Shown here: positions 22,592-33,966 of the stretch, piece by piece
Numbering within the stretch: position 1 is the first letter of the stretch
How the letters are laid out: each line of letters starts with the position of its first letter
NCBI RefSeq assembly: GCF_011075055.1
Contig: NC_058143.1
Coordinates: 17,620,930-17,684,929 of the forward strand
Source of the DNA: Mangifera indica
Lineage: Eukaryota > Streptophyta > Magnoliopsida > Sapindales > Anacardiaceae
Reading direction: 5' to 3'
DNA: 64,000 bases
The notes under the pieces: generated by a model
Seen by the model: only the letters and a program-made list of their open reading frames with translations
What the model was told of the DNA's origin: nothing
Databases searched by the model: none
Made by a program: the position numbers and the translations under genes

Positions 22592-25500
22592 ATGAATATT
22601 TCACTTTCTTCTTCTACTTCTTCTTCTTCTTCTTTATCCTCAACTTCTAATTCTTCTTCTTCTCCTTCATCGACAACTACAACATCAACTTCATGGTTCT
22701 CGGGCATTGTCCGAGGCCGCTCTCTTAAGTCTTCAAGTTGCAAAGTTTCTAACAATGCCTTGCCCTCCGGCGGTGATTTCTTAGGTCCGGTCAAGGGAAA
22801 GAACCAGTTTCGTGGTGTTCTCTTTAAGTACGGTCCTAAGCCTACTCAGGTCTGTTATTTTGATTTTTCTTTTTTACTGTTTTTTGAATTCTATGTGTGG
22901 AATTTGAATTTTACGAATTTTTAGCATTTGGTTCAAATGGTTTATTTTTTTAAATCTGTAAACACTGAAATCTAGAGTGAAAAGTTGGCCTGCGAATTCC
23001 TTGATTTGATTAATTTCCGGAAGTTTAATATTTATAACTGTTTTTCAAGTTTGAAAGATAAATTCTCTATGTTATTTGGACTGTCAGACTTGTGATTAGA
23101 GGTTGATGTAGTTCATAGGCTGAATCTGTTTCGATGGATATTTGTCAAGATTTATTTTGGAGATATTTGGAAATCTTGGAAATGGTTCAATTTCAGCTGA
23201 TTCAAGTATAGAGAGATTTGGGAAAGTTTATTGTTTCTTTCCTGCGGCAAAGTAATTGATGAATTCTTTTAGTGGAGGACAACAGCTTAGATCGAGCTTG
23301 ACGAGCTCCCCTTGAGCCTGTTCAAGTTTGGATTGGCTTGAGGGGAGTTGAGCTCAAGTTCGTCTATAATGTCCCCGACTCAGCTTGGCTTAGTACTGTA
23401 GTTGAGCCAAAATAAACAAAAACATATCATTTTTATGTATATTGGTCAACACGATATTATTTTAACCTATTCAAATTGAATTTTTCTAAGCTTGCGAGCC
23501 AAACATCCCCAAATTCGAGCTTGAGCTTGAAAATATGAACCCCATGAGCTCGAACTTGAGCTCAACTTAGGAGAGTTCGTTTCAAGCTTGTTCAAGCCAA
23601 GCTATCATACGAGCTTGGCCAGCTTAGTTCGAATCTAGCCCTACTCAAAGGTGGTGTTATATGTCTTGGTTGATTTTTTTTGTATTCATATCTCAGCTTT
23701 CATGACCAAGCTGTCATGTACTTCTTAACATCTTGGTTTTACTTTTATTTTGTTTGACATCTCTCTTATGTTTTCTTTACCTTGCAGGTTGCCTTTAAAA
23801 CCGGTGACTATAAGCAACAAGTTATTTTTATTGGCGGATTGACAGATGGTTTTATTGCAACTGAGTATGTTTTGTATCATTTGCTCTGATCCACTAACAT
23901 TAATATCTCCGAGCAATACGTTGCTTCATTGCCTTTGGTGTTTCTTTTCAACATAAATGACAAATAATTATAGGTTTGATTCTATAACATAATTTAATTT
24001 GACATTTCAAAGTGACAGTAATTTAACATTTGAAAGAGACGGTAAATCCTGCTTTAAAAATTCTGCTACAATATATCTTCATCTATTTTTGTCTATTTGA
24101 TTTCAAATTGATAGGCATTTTGCCTTTATCTGGAACAAAAGAACACTATCTCTGTTTGATGGTTGAGTAAATAAATAGGATTCATTTTCTAATACCTGGC
24201 TGAATGCTGAATTCATACTTGTAATATTTTTCTCTATTAATTCCTGACATAGTTTTTTTTTTCTCGGATTTTTCAGATACTTGGAACCTCTCGCAATCGC
24301 TTTGGACAGAGAGAGATGGTCACTTGTGCAGCTACTTATGTCATCTTCATATATTGGATATGGAATCTCCGGTTTAAAACAAGTAATCATATGCCTTCCT
24401 ATAGATTGCTATCTGGCCTAAGGACCAAAATTTTCTAATGTTATGTTGTTTGAAGACTTTTAATTAGTTATTACATGCATTATTCTTCCTGTTGGTTAAA
24501 TGAATCTATACAATTTAATTGTTCAATATGTGCTTCTTAGTTCATTGATGGGCTTACTTGTAACTTAACTGGAAGCTTTGGCAGTTTAACTTTTCGTATC
24601 TTTACCATTCAGTGTTATTTTTGGGTTAAGTTGGAAAGTAGTATATGTAGCATGCCATGTTTTCCTCCGGCTGCTATGATTTGATATGTTACTGCCTGGA
24701 TTCAAGATTTTTCTTTTTTAATCACTTCTTGAAGGATGCCATGGAGCTTGATCAACTTATTAGTTATCTGATTAACAAAGAAGACTCTGAGGGTGTGGTA
24801 CTACTTGGTCATAGTACAGGTTGTCAGGTAATTGCTTCTTGCATTATAAACTTTTGTTGAACTTGAAGTTACTTGAGTATTCATCCATGGCATTTTCTGA
24901 GAAAGTAAAATCATCTGCTCTTGTGTTTGCATATGACACTAGGATATTGTGCATTATATGCGTACAAATGCAGCATGCTCGAGAGCAGTGCTTGCTACAA
25001 TTTTGCAGGTACCAACCATCCTTTTTGAGTAACTTGCACTGCTGAATGTTAGTCATAAGTTGTTGGTCTTTCTACTTGTAAGTTTTTTCTTCAGTGAACA
25101 AGTATTTTTTAAATAACTGATACATCTTGCAATCTGTTTGATTTTCAAATTCAAATTCTGGTTCTGATCATATTATTAGCAATAACTAAACTATTCATTA
25201 ATAGTGGTACTGCTGCAGTATGGTATCTTAGTTGTTGGTTGAGCAACCAATATTTGCAAATAAAAGCATAATATTTTGTAGTGTCAATGTAATTCTAAGT
25301 ATGGTTTTGGTTTGAGCCCCATTTTTCACCCATGGAGACTTCAGTTGGAGAAACTACATTAAATTGAGGAACAGACAATGGCCTTCCCTTATATCAGGGC
25401 AAAGGAAGAGAGATAATGAGAGCCAACCTCTTAAATGGTCAAATACCAGTTGTTATTTTCCAATGGTGTCTCTTGTTACAACAATAGACTACAAATACCA

Positions 25501-27720
25501 TCAATGACCTTTCCTTTTGATGGTACGAAATTGTCTCTTTAAAATACAATCAAACTTTAAAGATCATTTGAAAATCTTTAACGATTTCCTTTTTTCTGTT
25601 TTTTCAGAAGAAATTCCTTTTTGCTTTTGTGTCATACATGATTATAACTAAAGACACTTTTTGGGCCTACACAATGACTACTGATTATATCAACTTCAGT
25701 ATGGTCTGGTGCCAAATGATGTGATTTTGAATTGCAGTACAGTCTGATTCCACAAGTCTTGTACAGGCTTTTCGATTCTGATATCAAATGATAACCTTGT
25801 CAAGTTTCTTTTGCATGATGTAATGTCTCATGTATTGCCACTCTTGCTCACACTGTCAATTGAAACTTTCAGGCTCCAGTAAGTGATAGGGAATATAAAG
25901 CAACTCTTCCTGAAACAGCCGCTATGATTGACTTGGCTTCAAGCATGATAAAAGAAGGCCGAGAGTCAGAATTAATGCCTAGGGAAGCAGAACCATCTGC
26001 TCCTATTACTGCTTATAGGTAGGTGTGTATTGCCATATTCTTGTCATCCTTAAATGGGGGGATATGCTTAATTTTGTTTCGCATTCTTATTGATTTTCAG
26101 CTTTCTTTTTTTTTTTTTTAATCCACGGTTAGGAACTTCTAATTCTGAACTTTGGTTATCTCTCTATCATTTTATACTTTTCAATCCATAACTAATGATA
26201 TACCTAGGATCTTTAAAAGCTATCCTATATTTGAGTTATAGTTACTAAAATTCGAGTTGACAAAAACATCTTTATGCTTTTCAATGCAAGAATTTGATGA
26301 ATTGTTTAACATCTTAAGGAATATTTGTCTTTTTGGTCCCTGTTTGTGACTTATTCTCCTCCAAGTTTGAAATTCACTGCCTACATTAGTTCTCTGCCCC
26401 CTTCCCCGTTTTGGTTAAGCAGGGAAACAATTCAGGTTTAAGATATATTCTTTCAGTTCTAATTTCTTATTTTTTAAAATTAAAAATCTGGAACCAGAAT
26501 TAGTGTGGCATTCTGATGTATCGAAAATTTGCCTGTTACAAAATTATTGGAAGAATTGATAGGTACTGCAAATAAGATTGTCATATTTATACTGTGGATT
26601 TATTGCTAAAAACCTAAGAACTATGCAGGTACCACTCTCTTTATGCCTACATGGGGGATGATGACATGTTCAGTTCTGATCTCACTGATGATCAGCTTAG
26701 ACTGAGACTTGGTCATATGGCTAATACACCATGCCAGGTGTGCATTTTCTCTGACTTTATACTTGCCAGTCCATCACCCTTTGCAACTAAGTGTTATTTC
26801 TATCCTATCTCATCCATACTTCTGTCAAAAATAAGGGCTTCATATACCTAGGATATAAGCAAGCACATAGCACAATTTTTTCATAATTTATATTTTAATG
26901 CTGTACACTTTAGTCTTTTAAAGTCCATTTTTTTGTTTTGCAACCCTCCTCTTAGCATTTACACTTTGCACCCTTTTCTCCCAAAATGCAAATTCCTGGC
27001 TCAATCCCTGGATGTAAGTATATCCTGTCTTCTGGCATATAGTAATATTTTGTATTATTTCAACCGACAGGTGATTTTGTTTTGATTTAAACTGCTGATT
27101 TAATTCTTGATAATTGATACAACTTGGTTATGTCATACCGAATTTCTGCACAGGTTATATATTCCATGGCTGATGAATATATTCCAGAGTATGTTGATAA
27201 AAAAGCGTTAGTTGAAAGGTGAGACTGTGTATATATAAATGTATAAATACAATTTTTCTACTCTTGGTTTATATCCTCAAGAAAATAGCTTGGTTGGTAG
27301 GCTTTCTTACTTAAAAAACAAAAGAACGGGGGATATAAATTCTCCTTGTACCGACTCTGAAGGGTTTCTGTTTAATTTGAGTTTATCATTGGAAATCATG
27401 GTTTGGTGCATATATGGAAAATGATAATAAAAAACACTTCTCCAAGTTTACAAATCATGTGAATTTGTAGTGGACAACATAGATGATTGGCTCGGTAGAT
27501 CTGGTTTGTGTATTCGATAATGGGGCTGAAGGTTTATACATGTATTGACATGTTAATGCAAAAATGATGCAGACTGTGCAAAGCTTTGGGTGGAGCAGAG
27601 AAAGTTGAGATTGAACATGGAAACCACTCCCTTTCAAACAGAGCCAGTGAAGCTGTTCAGGCTATAATTGCCTTTGTTAAAAGAGAAGGACTAAAAGGCT
27701 GGGATGATCCATGGAGCTAA
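22592..27720 (+). CDS. Alpha/beta hydrolase, DUF1749/UPF0613 type
   Basis: A serine hydrolase-fold protein of unknown substrate, related to fungal UPF0613/DUF1749 proteins and, as I recall, Arabidopsis AT5G19050. Exons: 22592-22849, 23788-23864, 24277-24382, 24735-24827, 24943-25008, 25873-26018, 26629-26737, 27154-27218 and 27573-27720. They join in phase to 355 residues. A Ser-rich N-terminus (residues 4-35, coded by a TCT/TTC microsatellite) may be a targeting peptide or disordered. The core follows: FIGGLTDGF near 96, the nucleophile elbow LLGHSTGCQ with Ser174, a candidate acid Asp292 in SMADEYIP and the histidine in EHGNHSLS (His325). All triad residues are present, so an active enzyme is plausible. 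Intron 1 holds a GAGC-type repeat (23268-23650). The last exons and TAA are unambiguous. Function in the plant is unknown. Confidence 0.92.
23268..23650. repeat. GAGCTTG-rich repeat inside hydrolase intron 1
   Basis: Dense in GAGCTTGA, TTGAGCTC and CAAGTT words, like the element at 21492. It begins GTGGAGGACAACAGCTTAG and ends TTCGAATCTAGCCCTACTC. It makes up much of the 938-nt first intron. The ATCGTTTTG motif of relatives is only weakly kept (CACGATATTATTTTA near 23451). Confidence 0.5.
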
Positions 27721-27953
27721 TGCCACCCTTCTGATTTTTTATGGTCTCCCAATTCTCCTATTATCTTTAGTTATTCTTGTTTGTTTCCTCATGAAACCAT
27801 GCCATGCTTGTTTTCTCTCTTTTTATTTTTTTTATTTACATAGTTTTTTGATTGGTGAACATTGTGTAAAGGGGTTTGAACATTATAGTATTTTTTTTTC
27901 CATATTGATTAGTTATATGGAATTTAGTTTTTCTATTTTTATTTCAATAAAAT

Positions 27954-28118
27954 TATGTATACCCATTTTTAGTATACAATTTGTGTACACACATAAGGTG
28001 TTATCATGTGATTAGATGTTTCTTTATCATATGATGATACATGTTTTAAAATCACCTAATTATATGATGACACATCACTGTGTACATGAATTGTGTACTA
28101 AAAATAGGTACACATAGC
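27954..28118. repeat. Palindromic MITE with long clear inverted arms, 3' of the hydrolase
   Basis: The left arm TATGTATACCCATTTTTAGT ... TATCATGTGATTAG is mirrored by the right arm CTAATTATATGATGACACAT ... ACTAAAAATAGGTACACATA. The arms are about 65 bp and leave only a short centre. It starts 234 bp after the hydrolase stop codon and may lie in the 3' UTR. Confidence 0.75.
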
Positions 28119-28238
28119 ATTGCTCTTTTTATTTTAGTTAATTATATTTTAAGGAAATTAGTTAATGAATTCAATAATTATATGAGATTGTTAATTGAGA
28201 TTCTTGTACAATGGATCCTATTTTATGGGTTATAAAAT

Positions 28239-28390
28239 TATGTGTACCTATTTTAGATACACAAATATGTATACATTTATATATATTATTATATAATTCG
28301 GTGTTTTGAATTAAAAATAAAATAATATTTAATTATGTGATAATATGTATAAATATATATTTATATATTCAAAATAAATATTTATAGTAT
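28239..28390. repeat. AT-rich palindromic MITE
   Basis: Begins TATGTGTACCTATTTTAGATAC and carries TATATATTATTATATAATTC plus AAAAATAAAATAATATTTAATTATG, the shared core. It lies just 120 bp from the copy at 27954-28118. Confidence 0.65.
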
Positions 28391-29664
28391 TACTCTTTTT
28401 TAAGATATTTTCATATTTTAAATGATTAACCATCCAAATTGGAAAAAAAAAAAAAAAAAAAAAAGCTTTAGATTGATGAACTTAGCAGTCAACCTTTGTC
28501 TTCTTTTAATTTGGCAGGTGTAGCTTGAAAGGTACTTCTAGTAATTTTGTTGGCGCCCCACCTAGAACGAAATTACTCCTACCAAATCCTGCGGCCAACA
28601 TCCCATCCCAAATTTTACAGGGAATGATGGGCCTGACCTGATATTAATTGGTTGGTGACAGGTGGGTGGCGGGTTGGTTATCGTCCAATAATGCCTCCAA
28701 TTTCTTATCTCCATGAGTCATCAGTGTAACCCTCCATTCAACAATTGGGGGCTCCCCATATTTCAATATGTGGTACTGCTATCCCACGACAAACACCAGT
28801 GTCTGCCTTTAACCCATTTTCTCCTACTTTCATCCAAACATCTTTAATATAAATCAGTGAGTACGGTCCATCGTCTGATTGAGAACAACTCATCCCCAAT
28901 CTTGGCATGTGACTGTTGTTCGTTTGCAGGTTCATCATGGGTTCGAAGGCCAGTCTGGCTTTTTGTGTTTATTGTTGTCCACATGCTAGCCACGCTCGGA
29001 TGCAGTAGAATGTGTGTATCGTTATGCATTTTTTGGCCCTTCATTTTAAAATTATTTGTTTCTCACCAATCAACGTTTGACTTTTACTTTCCTTTTCAAA
29101 AATGACGTCAACCCATTAATATTAAAGATATTGAAAATTATGTCCGGAAATACTCTTTTCCACAAATTTATTATACTTTTCAAACATTAAATATTTACAC
29201 TATAAATATTTACACTATAAATATTATATGATATCAAAATTATTTTTATTTTTAATTTTGATAAAAATTAGGTTAACATAATCGGTAACATATTCTTTCA
29301 TAGATATATAATTTAAAATTTTAATTTTCAAATAAAAACTTTTTATTATCACTCATCGAATTTTAAATATAATTAAAAAATCTAACTATAAACAATCCAA
29401 GATTTATGTTTATTTATATATTTGTATGGATAAAAGAAAAATACTCATAAGATATGATAGAAATACAAAAGTTTTTGTGTAATTGAATAATAATAAGATC
29501 AAAGTTCATATGTAAATAGTACCCACTAGGCACCGATAGCAATTGGTCAAATGAGGGGTGTTTTCAAAATTCTTCTTAATTTATTATCAAAATGTTTAAG
29601 CGTTTATATATGTGATAATTTTTTATATAAGATTTTTTTTGACAAAAAATTCAGTTACCCGTAG

Positions 29665-30162
29665 GTTGCGTTTGGTTGAAGGGAGAGAGATTAATAGTAA
29701 TCTATCTTTTATTACTTATACTATTATATTTGGTTTATAAATAATAAAAAATTCAAGTAATCTTCTATTATTAATAGTGATGTGACAAGTAATATAAGAA
29801 GTAATTTGATTATCACTTCCTCCTTTGGTAATTGATTATCACTTCCTCCTTAGGTATTAAAAGATTACCAAGATAATCTTGATTTTATTATAATACATAA
29901 TTTTTTTATTAATTTTTTTAAGACAAAAAAAACTTAGTTTTAATTAATATTATAAAAAATATTTTAGAATAATTATATTTAAGGGTATTTAAATAAAATA
30001 ATATATTATTATTCTTTTACTACCTCTAACCAAACACGATAATTATTTATATCTATCTATTTTTACTAAATTTTATCAATCATAGTAATAATTTATACCC
30101 AATAATCTTTAAAATAATCTTTCAATTTTAGTAATAAAATATTCTTAAAATCAAATGCCCAT
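29665..30162 (-). mobile_element. Tourist-like MITE, reverse orientation
   Basis: About 498 bp, inverted relative to the copy at 21806. The left end is GTTGCGTTTGGTTG and the right end, inverted, is ATGGGCATTTGATT. TAG flanks both sides (29662-29664 and 30163-30165). Inside, GTAATTGATTATCACTTCCTCC-like sequence occurs twice in tandem (about 29805-29855), a small internal duplication. Confidence 0.65.
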
Positions 30163-30551
30163 TAGTATTATTGTTTGCAACACTATTTGGAATTTCATCA
30201 TGTTAATAATTTATTATCAAAAAGAAATATAATTGTGAAGATATTACTAATATATGGTAACAAAATTATGACTGTATTCATAATCTTTTAATATTTAAGA
30301 AAAAAAAATCATATTATTCTTTATATTTATTTTGCCATACACATCACTTGGGATATTATAAAATTGTTAAAATCTCTTATTATTGGACAAATTAAACAAA
30401 AATAATACCTTTAATTAATGATAGATTACAAAAGTAATTAATGATGATCTTGAGCCAAACACTCCCTTTGATGAGTTGGTAATTTTTCTTAACTTTAATA
30501 ATTTTTATGAGAAAATTTTAAATATTACTTCTAATTATATTTAAGGAAATA

Positions 30552-30712
30552 TTATAAATGTCTATTTTAGATATATAAAAAAATATACACTTATATATAT
30601 TATCATATGATTAGATATTATTTTATTTTTAATTTAAAATTATTCAATCAAATAATAATATATATAAATATATATTAAATTATTTATTTAAAATAAATAT
30701 ATATAATTTTAT
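30552..30712. repeat. AT-rich palindromic MITE
   Basis: Core TATATATTATCATATGATTAG, TATTATTTTATTTTTAATTT and ATTATTTATTTAAAATAAAT. Same family as 28239-28390. Confidence 0.6.
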
Positions 30713-32106
30713 TATTATATACGTCCGTTTCGTTTCTGGTAATGACAAAGGGTAGGTTTGTTTGTTAAGAGTAGATAAATTTTGTAATAATATCTAATAG
30801 TAACCACTTTATCTTTATTACATAGCAACCGTGTTGTTACAATTTGTAATTGATTAGTTTAGTTGGTGACATGGGCACAATGTCACTTTTCTATCCTCCT
30901 AACAACAATTTCTAAAGTAAATTACGCTTTCTTGTTTAGAAAAATTATAATTTTCATTCAATAATTCTAAAGTTAAAAAAAAAAAAATCTATAAGAGGTA
31001 ATATTTGAATCGTACTTATAAAAGTATTATCTAGTCATTAGCTAAAATCATACTTGAAAAGTATAATCTAACCGAATCATATTAGAAATATGCAATATGA
31101 TTAGACTTACACTTTTTTAGTATGATTCAAATTAAAATCATACTTTTTTCTAAATTAACTTGAATTGTACTTAAAATTGAATGATTTCGTTCAATTATAC
31201 TTTAGTTAGTATGTTTTAAATTGAATTTAAGTAATTTTATTTGTCTAACGCTCTCGTCAATGGAGTAATATTTTAAGATAATTTGTGATTTGCCCTAAAC
31301 TTGAAAAAGACATTGTAATTTACTATATTTTGTAACATCATCATAATGTTAATGATGTAGCATAAAACGAAGTGATTGATTAAGATAGGGTTAAGTAGAT
31401 TTTATGTTATTTTTTTTAAGATATAACTAAACACCAAAAAGATCTATTAGAATTAGGAGCCTTCACCAACTTGACATGCCATGTGACATTCAAGCACATT
31501 TATGCCCCTGCCTTGCTCACCGACGCTGTCAGTCATCCGTGAGTGTCGGTGCCGCGTTGGCATTGTGCTTGGATGTCAGTACTAGATTGTAATTTAAACA
31601 TCAAACCAAGGGCATTTTTGTAAATTTATAAATGTTTAACTTACAAATCAACGTTATGCGCCTCGAACACTGGGACTTATTATTAGACATTCTCAATTAA
31701 CTATGTCCTCTGCTCCCAGAGTTCAGCTGCAGCCTCAAATCACACTCACAAAAAACAAAAGAAGGAAAAATATATAATACTTGCCGATAATTACATTGAT
31801 TTCTGTCTTTGTTTCGGTTGTAGCCCTCTTAAAGGTCAAGATTCGGCAACTCCAGCAGCTCCGATTGAATTGTAATATTCATATTCTAATAGCATATATA
31901 CACATTACACTTCCTTTTATTATTTATATTCTCGAGAAAATAGAATACTTTGGCAAAAATTAAAACTTTCCCTGTTCTGGGAATTTTATTTTGTCGTCAA
32001 AGCTTTTCTTTTTCTTGCTGAAGTAACTCAGTTCTATTTTTTCTTCTTGTCTGCGTTGTTTATATTCTTCTCGTTGTTGGGGTTGTTGGTTTTGTTTGTC
32101 TTACAG

Positions 32107-33966
32107 ATGCCGGAGAAATTGGCGGTATCACCAAAGCAGTGGCTTGTTGCAGTGCCAATGCATCAGTGGAGATTTGGTGTACTCACAGCTCTGGTATTTG
32201 TTGGGATGGTGGTTGTGTGGAGCGTCGATGGTTGTACTATAGGGAACTTCATTCAAGCTTGGAGGCTTAGGCAAGATCATTATATTTACTTGAAACTCAA
32301 TTCCTCGGTCGATCCAATACAAGCAAATCAAAATCTCACCCTAAACACCTCCAATGTTCAGGTTTCTGCAACCCAAAAACCAAACCAAAACGACACCAAC
32401 AGTTTTAGTTCTTTACCCGGTTTGTCTCTGACCCAAAATAACCGAACCCATTTGAGCAATTTTTCTTCCAACAGTTCTGGCAATTCCTCTCAATTCCAGC
32501 AGAAGAGTAGTGGGAATCAAATTTCTGAAAATTTGAGGTGGATTTCATGTGAACTGGAGCCTAACTTGACTAGTAATCTTCTGGCTCGTTGGTTGACTCC
32601 GGGAGGAGAGCCGTGTAAAGACTCACGAACTGTAGAGATTGCAATCCCTGGCCTGGATGGAGGGAAGTTGGTGAAGTTATCAGCCGGTGAAATCCATGAA
32701 TTTTACTTCCAAGCATTGGATGAATCTGGGAAGCCTCGCTGTCTTGGTGGGGATTACTTCGAGACTGATCTTTCAGGAGAGTCATGGAAATCTAGGCCTG
32801 TGGTCAAAGATTTTGGCAATGGTACCTACTTGCTTTCGCTTCAGGTTCATCCTGATTTTTCCGGTGATTATAATTTGACTGTGATTTTGCTATTTAGACA
32901 TTTTGAGGGCCTTAGGTTTTCACCTCCAAGGTTTGTTTATGATAGAGAGTTGCGTCATATTCCCATTAGGTTCTTTAGAAGTAAAGCTAAACTGCCAGGG
33001 TTACAAATTTGTGGAAAATCTGATTTTACTAGAGATGTTTGGTCTGGGAGGTGGACAAGACATGGCAAGAACGATGATTGTCGAATTAGCAAGGATGGTC
33101 GGTACAGGTGCCTAGCACCCGATTTTCCTTGTCAAAAGCCATGGTGTAGTGGTTCATTAGGGTTGATAGAGAGTAATGGTTGGGTATACTCTAGTCATTG
33201 TTCATTTAGGACGTTTTCAGCCGATTCTGCTTGGAAATGTTTGAAAAATAGGTGGATCTTCTTCTGGGGCGATTCAAATCATGTTGATACAATTAGAAAC
33301 ATGCTGAATTTTGTCTTAGATTTGCCTGATGTACATTCGGTTCCTAGAAGATTTGATATGAATTTTTCGAACCCCAATGACCCTTCTCAGTCGGTACGAC
33401 TTACAAGCATTTTCAATGGTCACTGGAATGATACACAAAATTACCAAGGATTGGATTCTTTGACAGATGAAGGATTTAGGATTTTGTTGAAAAAGTACTT
33501 CTCTGAGGACACTGTTCCAGACTCGGTTATTGTGAATTCAGGCTTGCACGATGGTGTTCACTTTCGTAACATAAGAGCATTCTCTAGAGCAGCAGAGTAT
33601 GCTGCTTCTTTTTGGAAAGAAGTGATGGAGTCCATAAGACAGAGGGGATTAACGATGCCACAAATTTTCTTTCGCAGTACAGTGGCAACTGGTGGGTATG
33701 CACGATCACTGGCATTTAATCCTAATAAGATGGAGGCATTTAATGGAGTATTCTTAGACCAGTTGAAGCAAGCTGGGCTGGTTTCTGGCGTGATCGATAA
33801 TTTTGACATGACTTTTCCATGGCATTTTGATAATCGTTGTAATGATGGTGTGCATTATGGAAGAGCTCCATTGAAGATGAAGTGGAGGGATGGTGAAATT
33901 GGACACCAATATTTTGTCGACCTCATGTTAGCTCATGTACTACTTAATGCTCTATGTGCCCAATAG
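32107..33966 (+). CDS. Type II membrane protein with NXPE/PC-esterase-like SGNH domain
   Basis: An intronless coding region of 619 residues from ATG at 32107, which directly follows a splice-acceptor-like TTTGTCTTACAG, so the leader is probably spliced. The upstream in-frame codons (from 32047) lack an ATG. A short cytosolic N-terminus precedes one membrane segment (about residues 23-40), then an Asn/Ser/Thr-rich stalk with many N-glycosylation sequons, an Ig/filamin-like segment (about 145-275) and a C-terminal SGNH-type domain: FFWGDSNH with Gly388-Asp389-Ser390, VNSGLHDG, and NDGVHYG with Asp580 and His583. The Ser-Asp-His set needed for an esterase or acetyltransferase of the NXPE/TBL kind is present. 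This layout suggests a Golgi lumen enzyme acting on a glycan or similar, which is inference. By position I would match it to AT5G19060/AT3G06150, which I recall as carrying a doubtful P450 label; nothing here looks like a P450. Confidence 0.85.
   Translation: MPEKLAVSPKQWLVAVPMHQWRFGVLTALVFVGMVVVWSVDGCTIGNFIQAWRLRQDHYIYLKLNSSVDPIQANQNLTLNTSNVQVSATQKPNQNDTNSFSSLPGLSLTQNNRTHLSNFSSNSSGNSSQFQQKSSGNQISENLRWISCELEPNLTSNLLARWLTPGGEPCKDSRTVEIAIPGLDGGKLVKLSAGEIHEFYFQALDESGKPRCLGGDYFETDLSGESWKSRPVVKDFGNGTYLLSLQVHPDFSGDYNLTVILLFRHFEGLRFSPPRFVYDRELRHIPIRFFRSKAKLPGLQICGKSDFTRDVWSGRWTRHGKNDDCRISKDGRYRCLAPDFPCQKPWCSGSLGLIESNGWVYSSHCSFRTFSADSAWKCLKNRWIFFWGDSNHVDTIRNMLNFVLDLPDVHSVPRRFDMNFSNPNDPSQSVRLTSIFNGHWNDTQNYQGLDSLTDEGFRILLKKYFSEDTVPDSVIVNSGLHDGVHFRNIRAFSRAAEYAASFWKEVMESIRQRGLTMPQIFFRSTVATGGYARSLAFNPNKMEAFNGVFLDQLKQAGLVSGVIDNFDMTFPWHFDNRCNDGVHYGRAPLKMKWRDGEIGHQYFVDLMLAHVLLNALCAQ

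Larger units (their letters stand above)
27721..32106. other. Intergenic between hydrolase and NXPE-like genes
   Basis: No gene supported. It holds two palindromic MITEs (27954-28118 and 28239-28390), a less AT-rich tract (28500-29100) with no readable protein, a Tourist-like MITE (29665-30162), a related AT-rich segment (30180-30470) and another palindromic MITE (30552-30712). From about 31680 begins the leader of the next gene. Confidence 0.6.

Noticed and set aside
22573..22794. Glu-rich minus-strand frame near the hydrolase start
   Set aside because: Mirror image of the Ser-coding TCT repeat of exon 1.
28738..29105. Overlapping frames on both strands in a less AT-rich tract
   Set aside because: No known domain, both strands equally open, no splice or promoter evidence.
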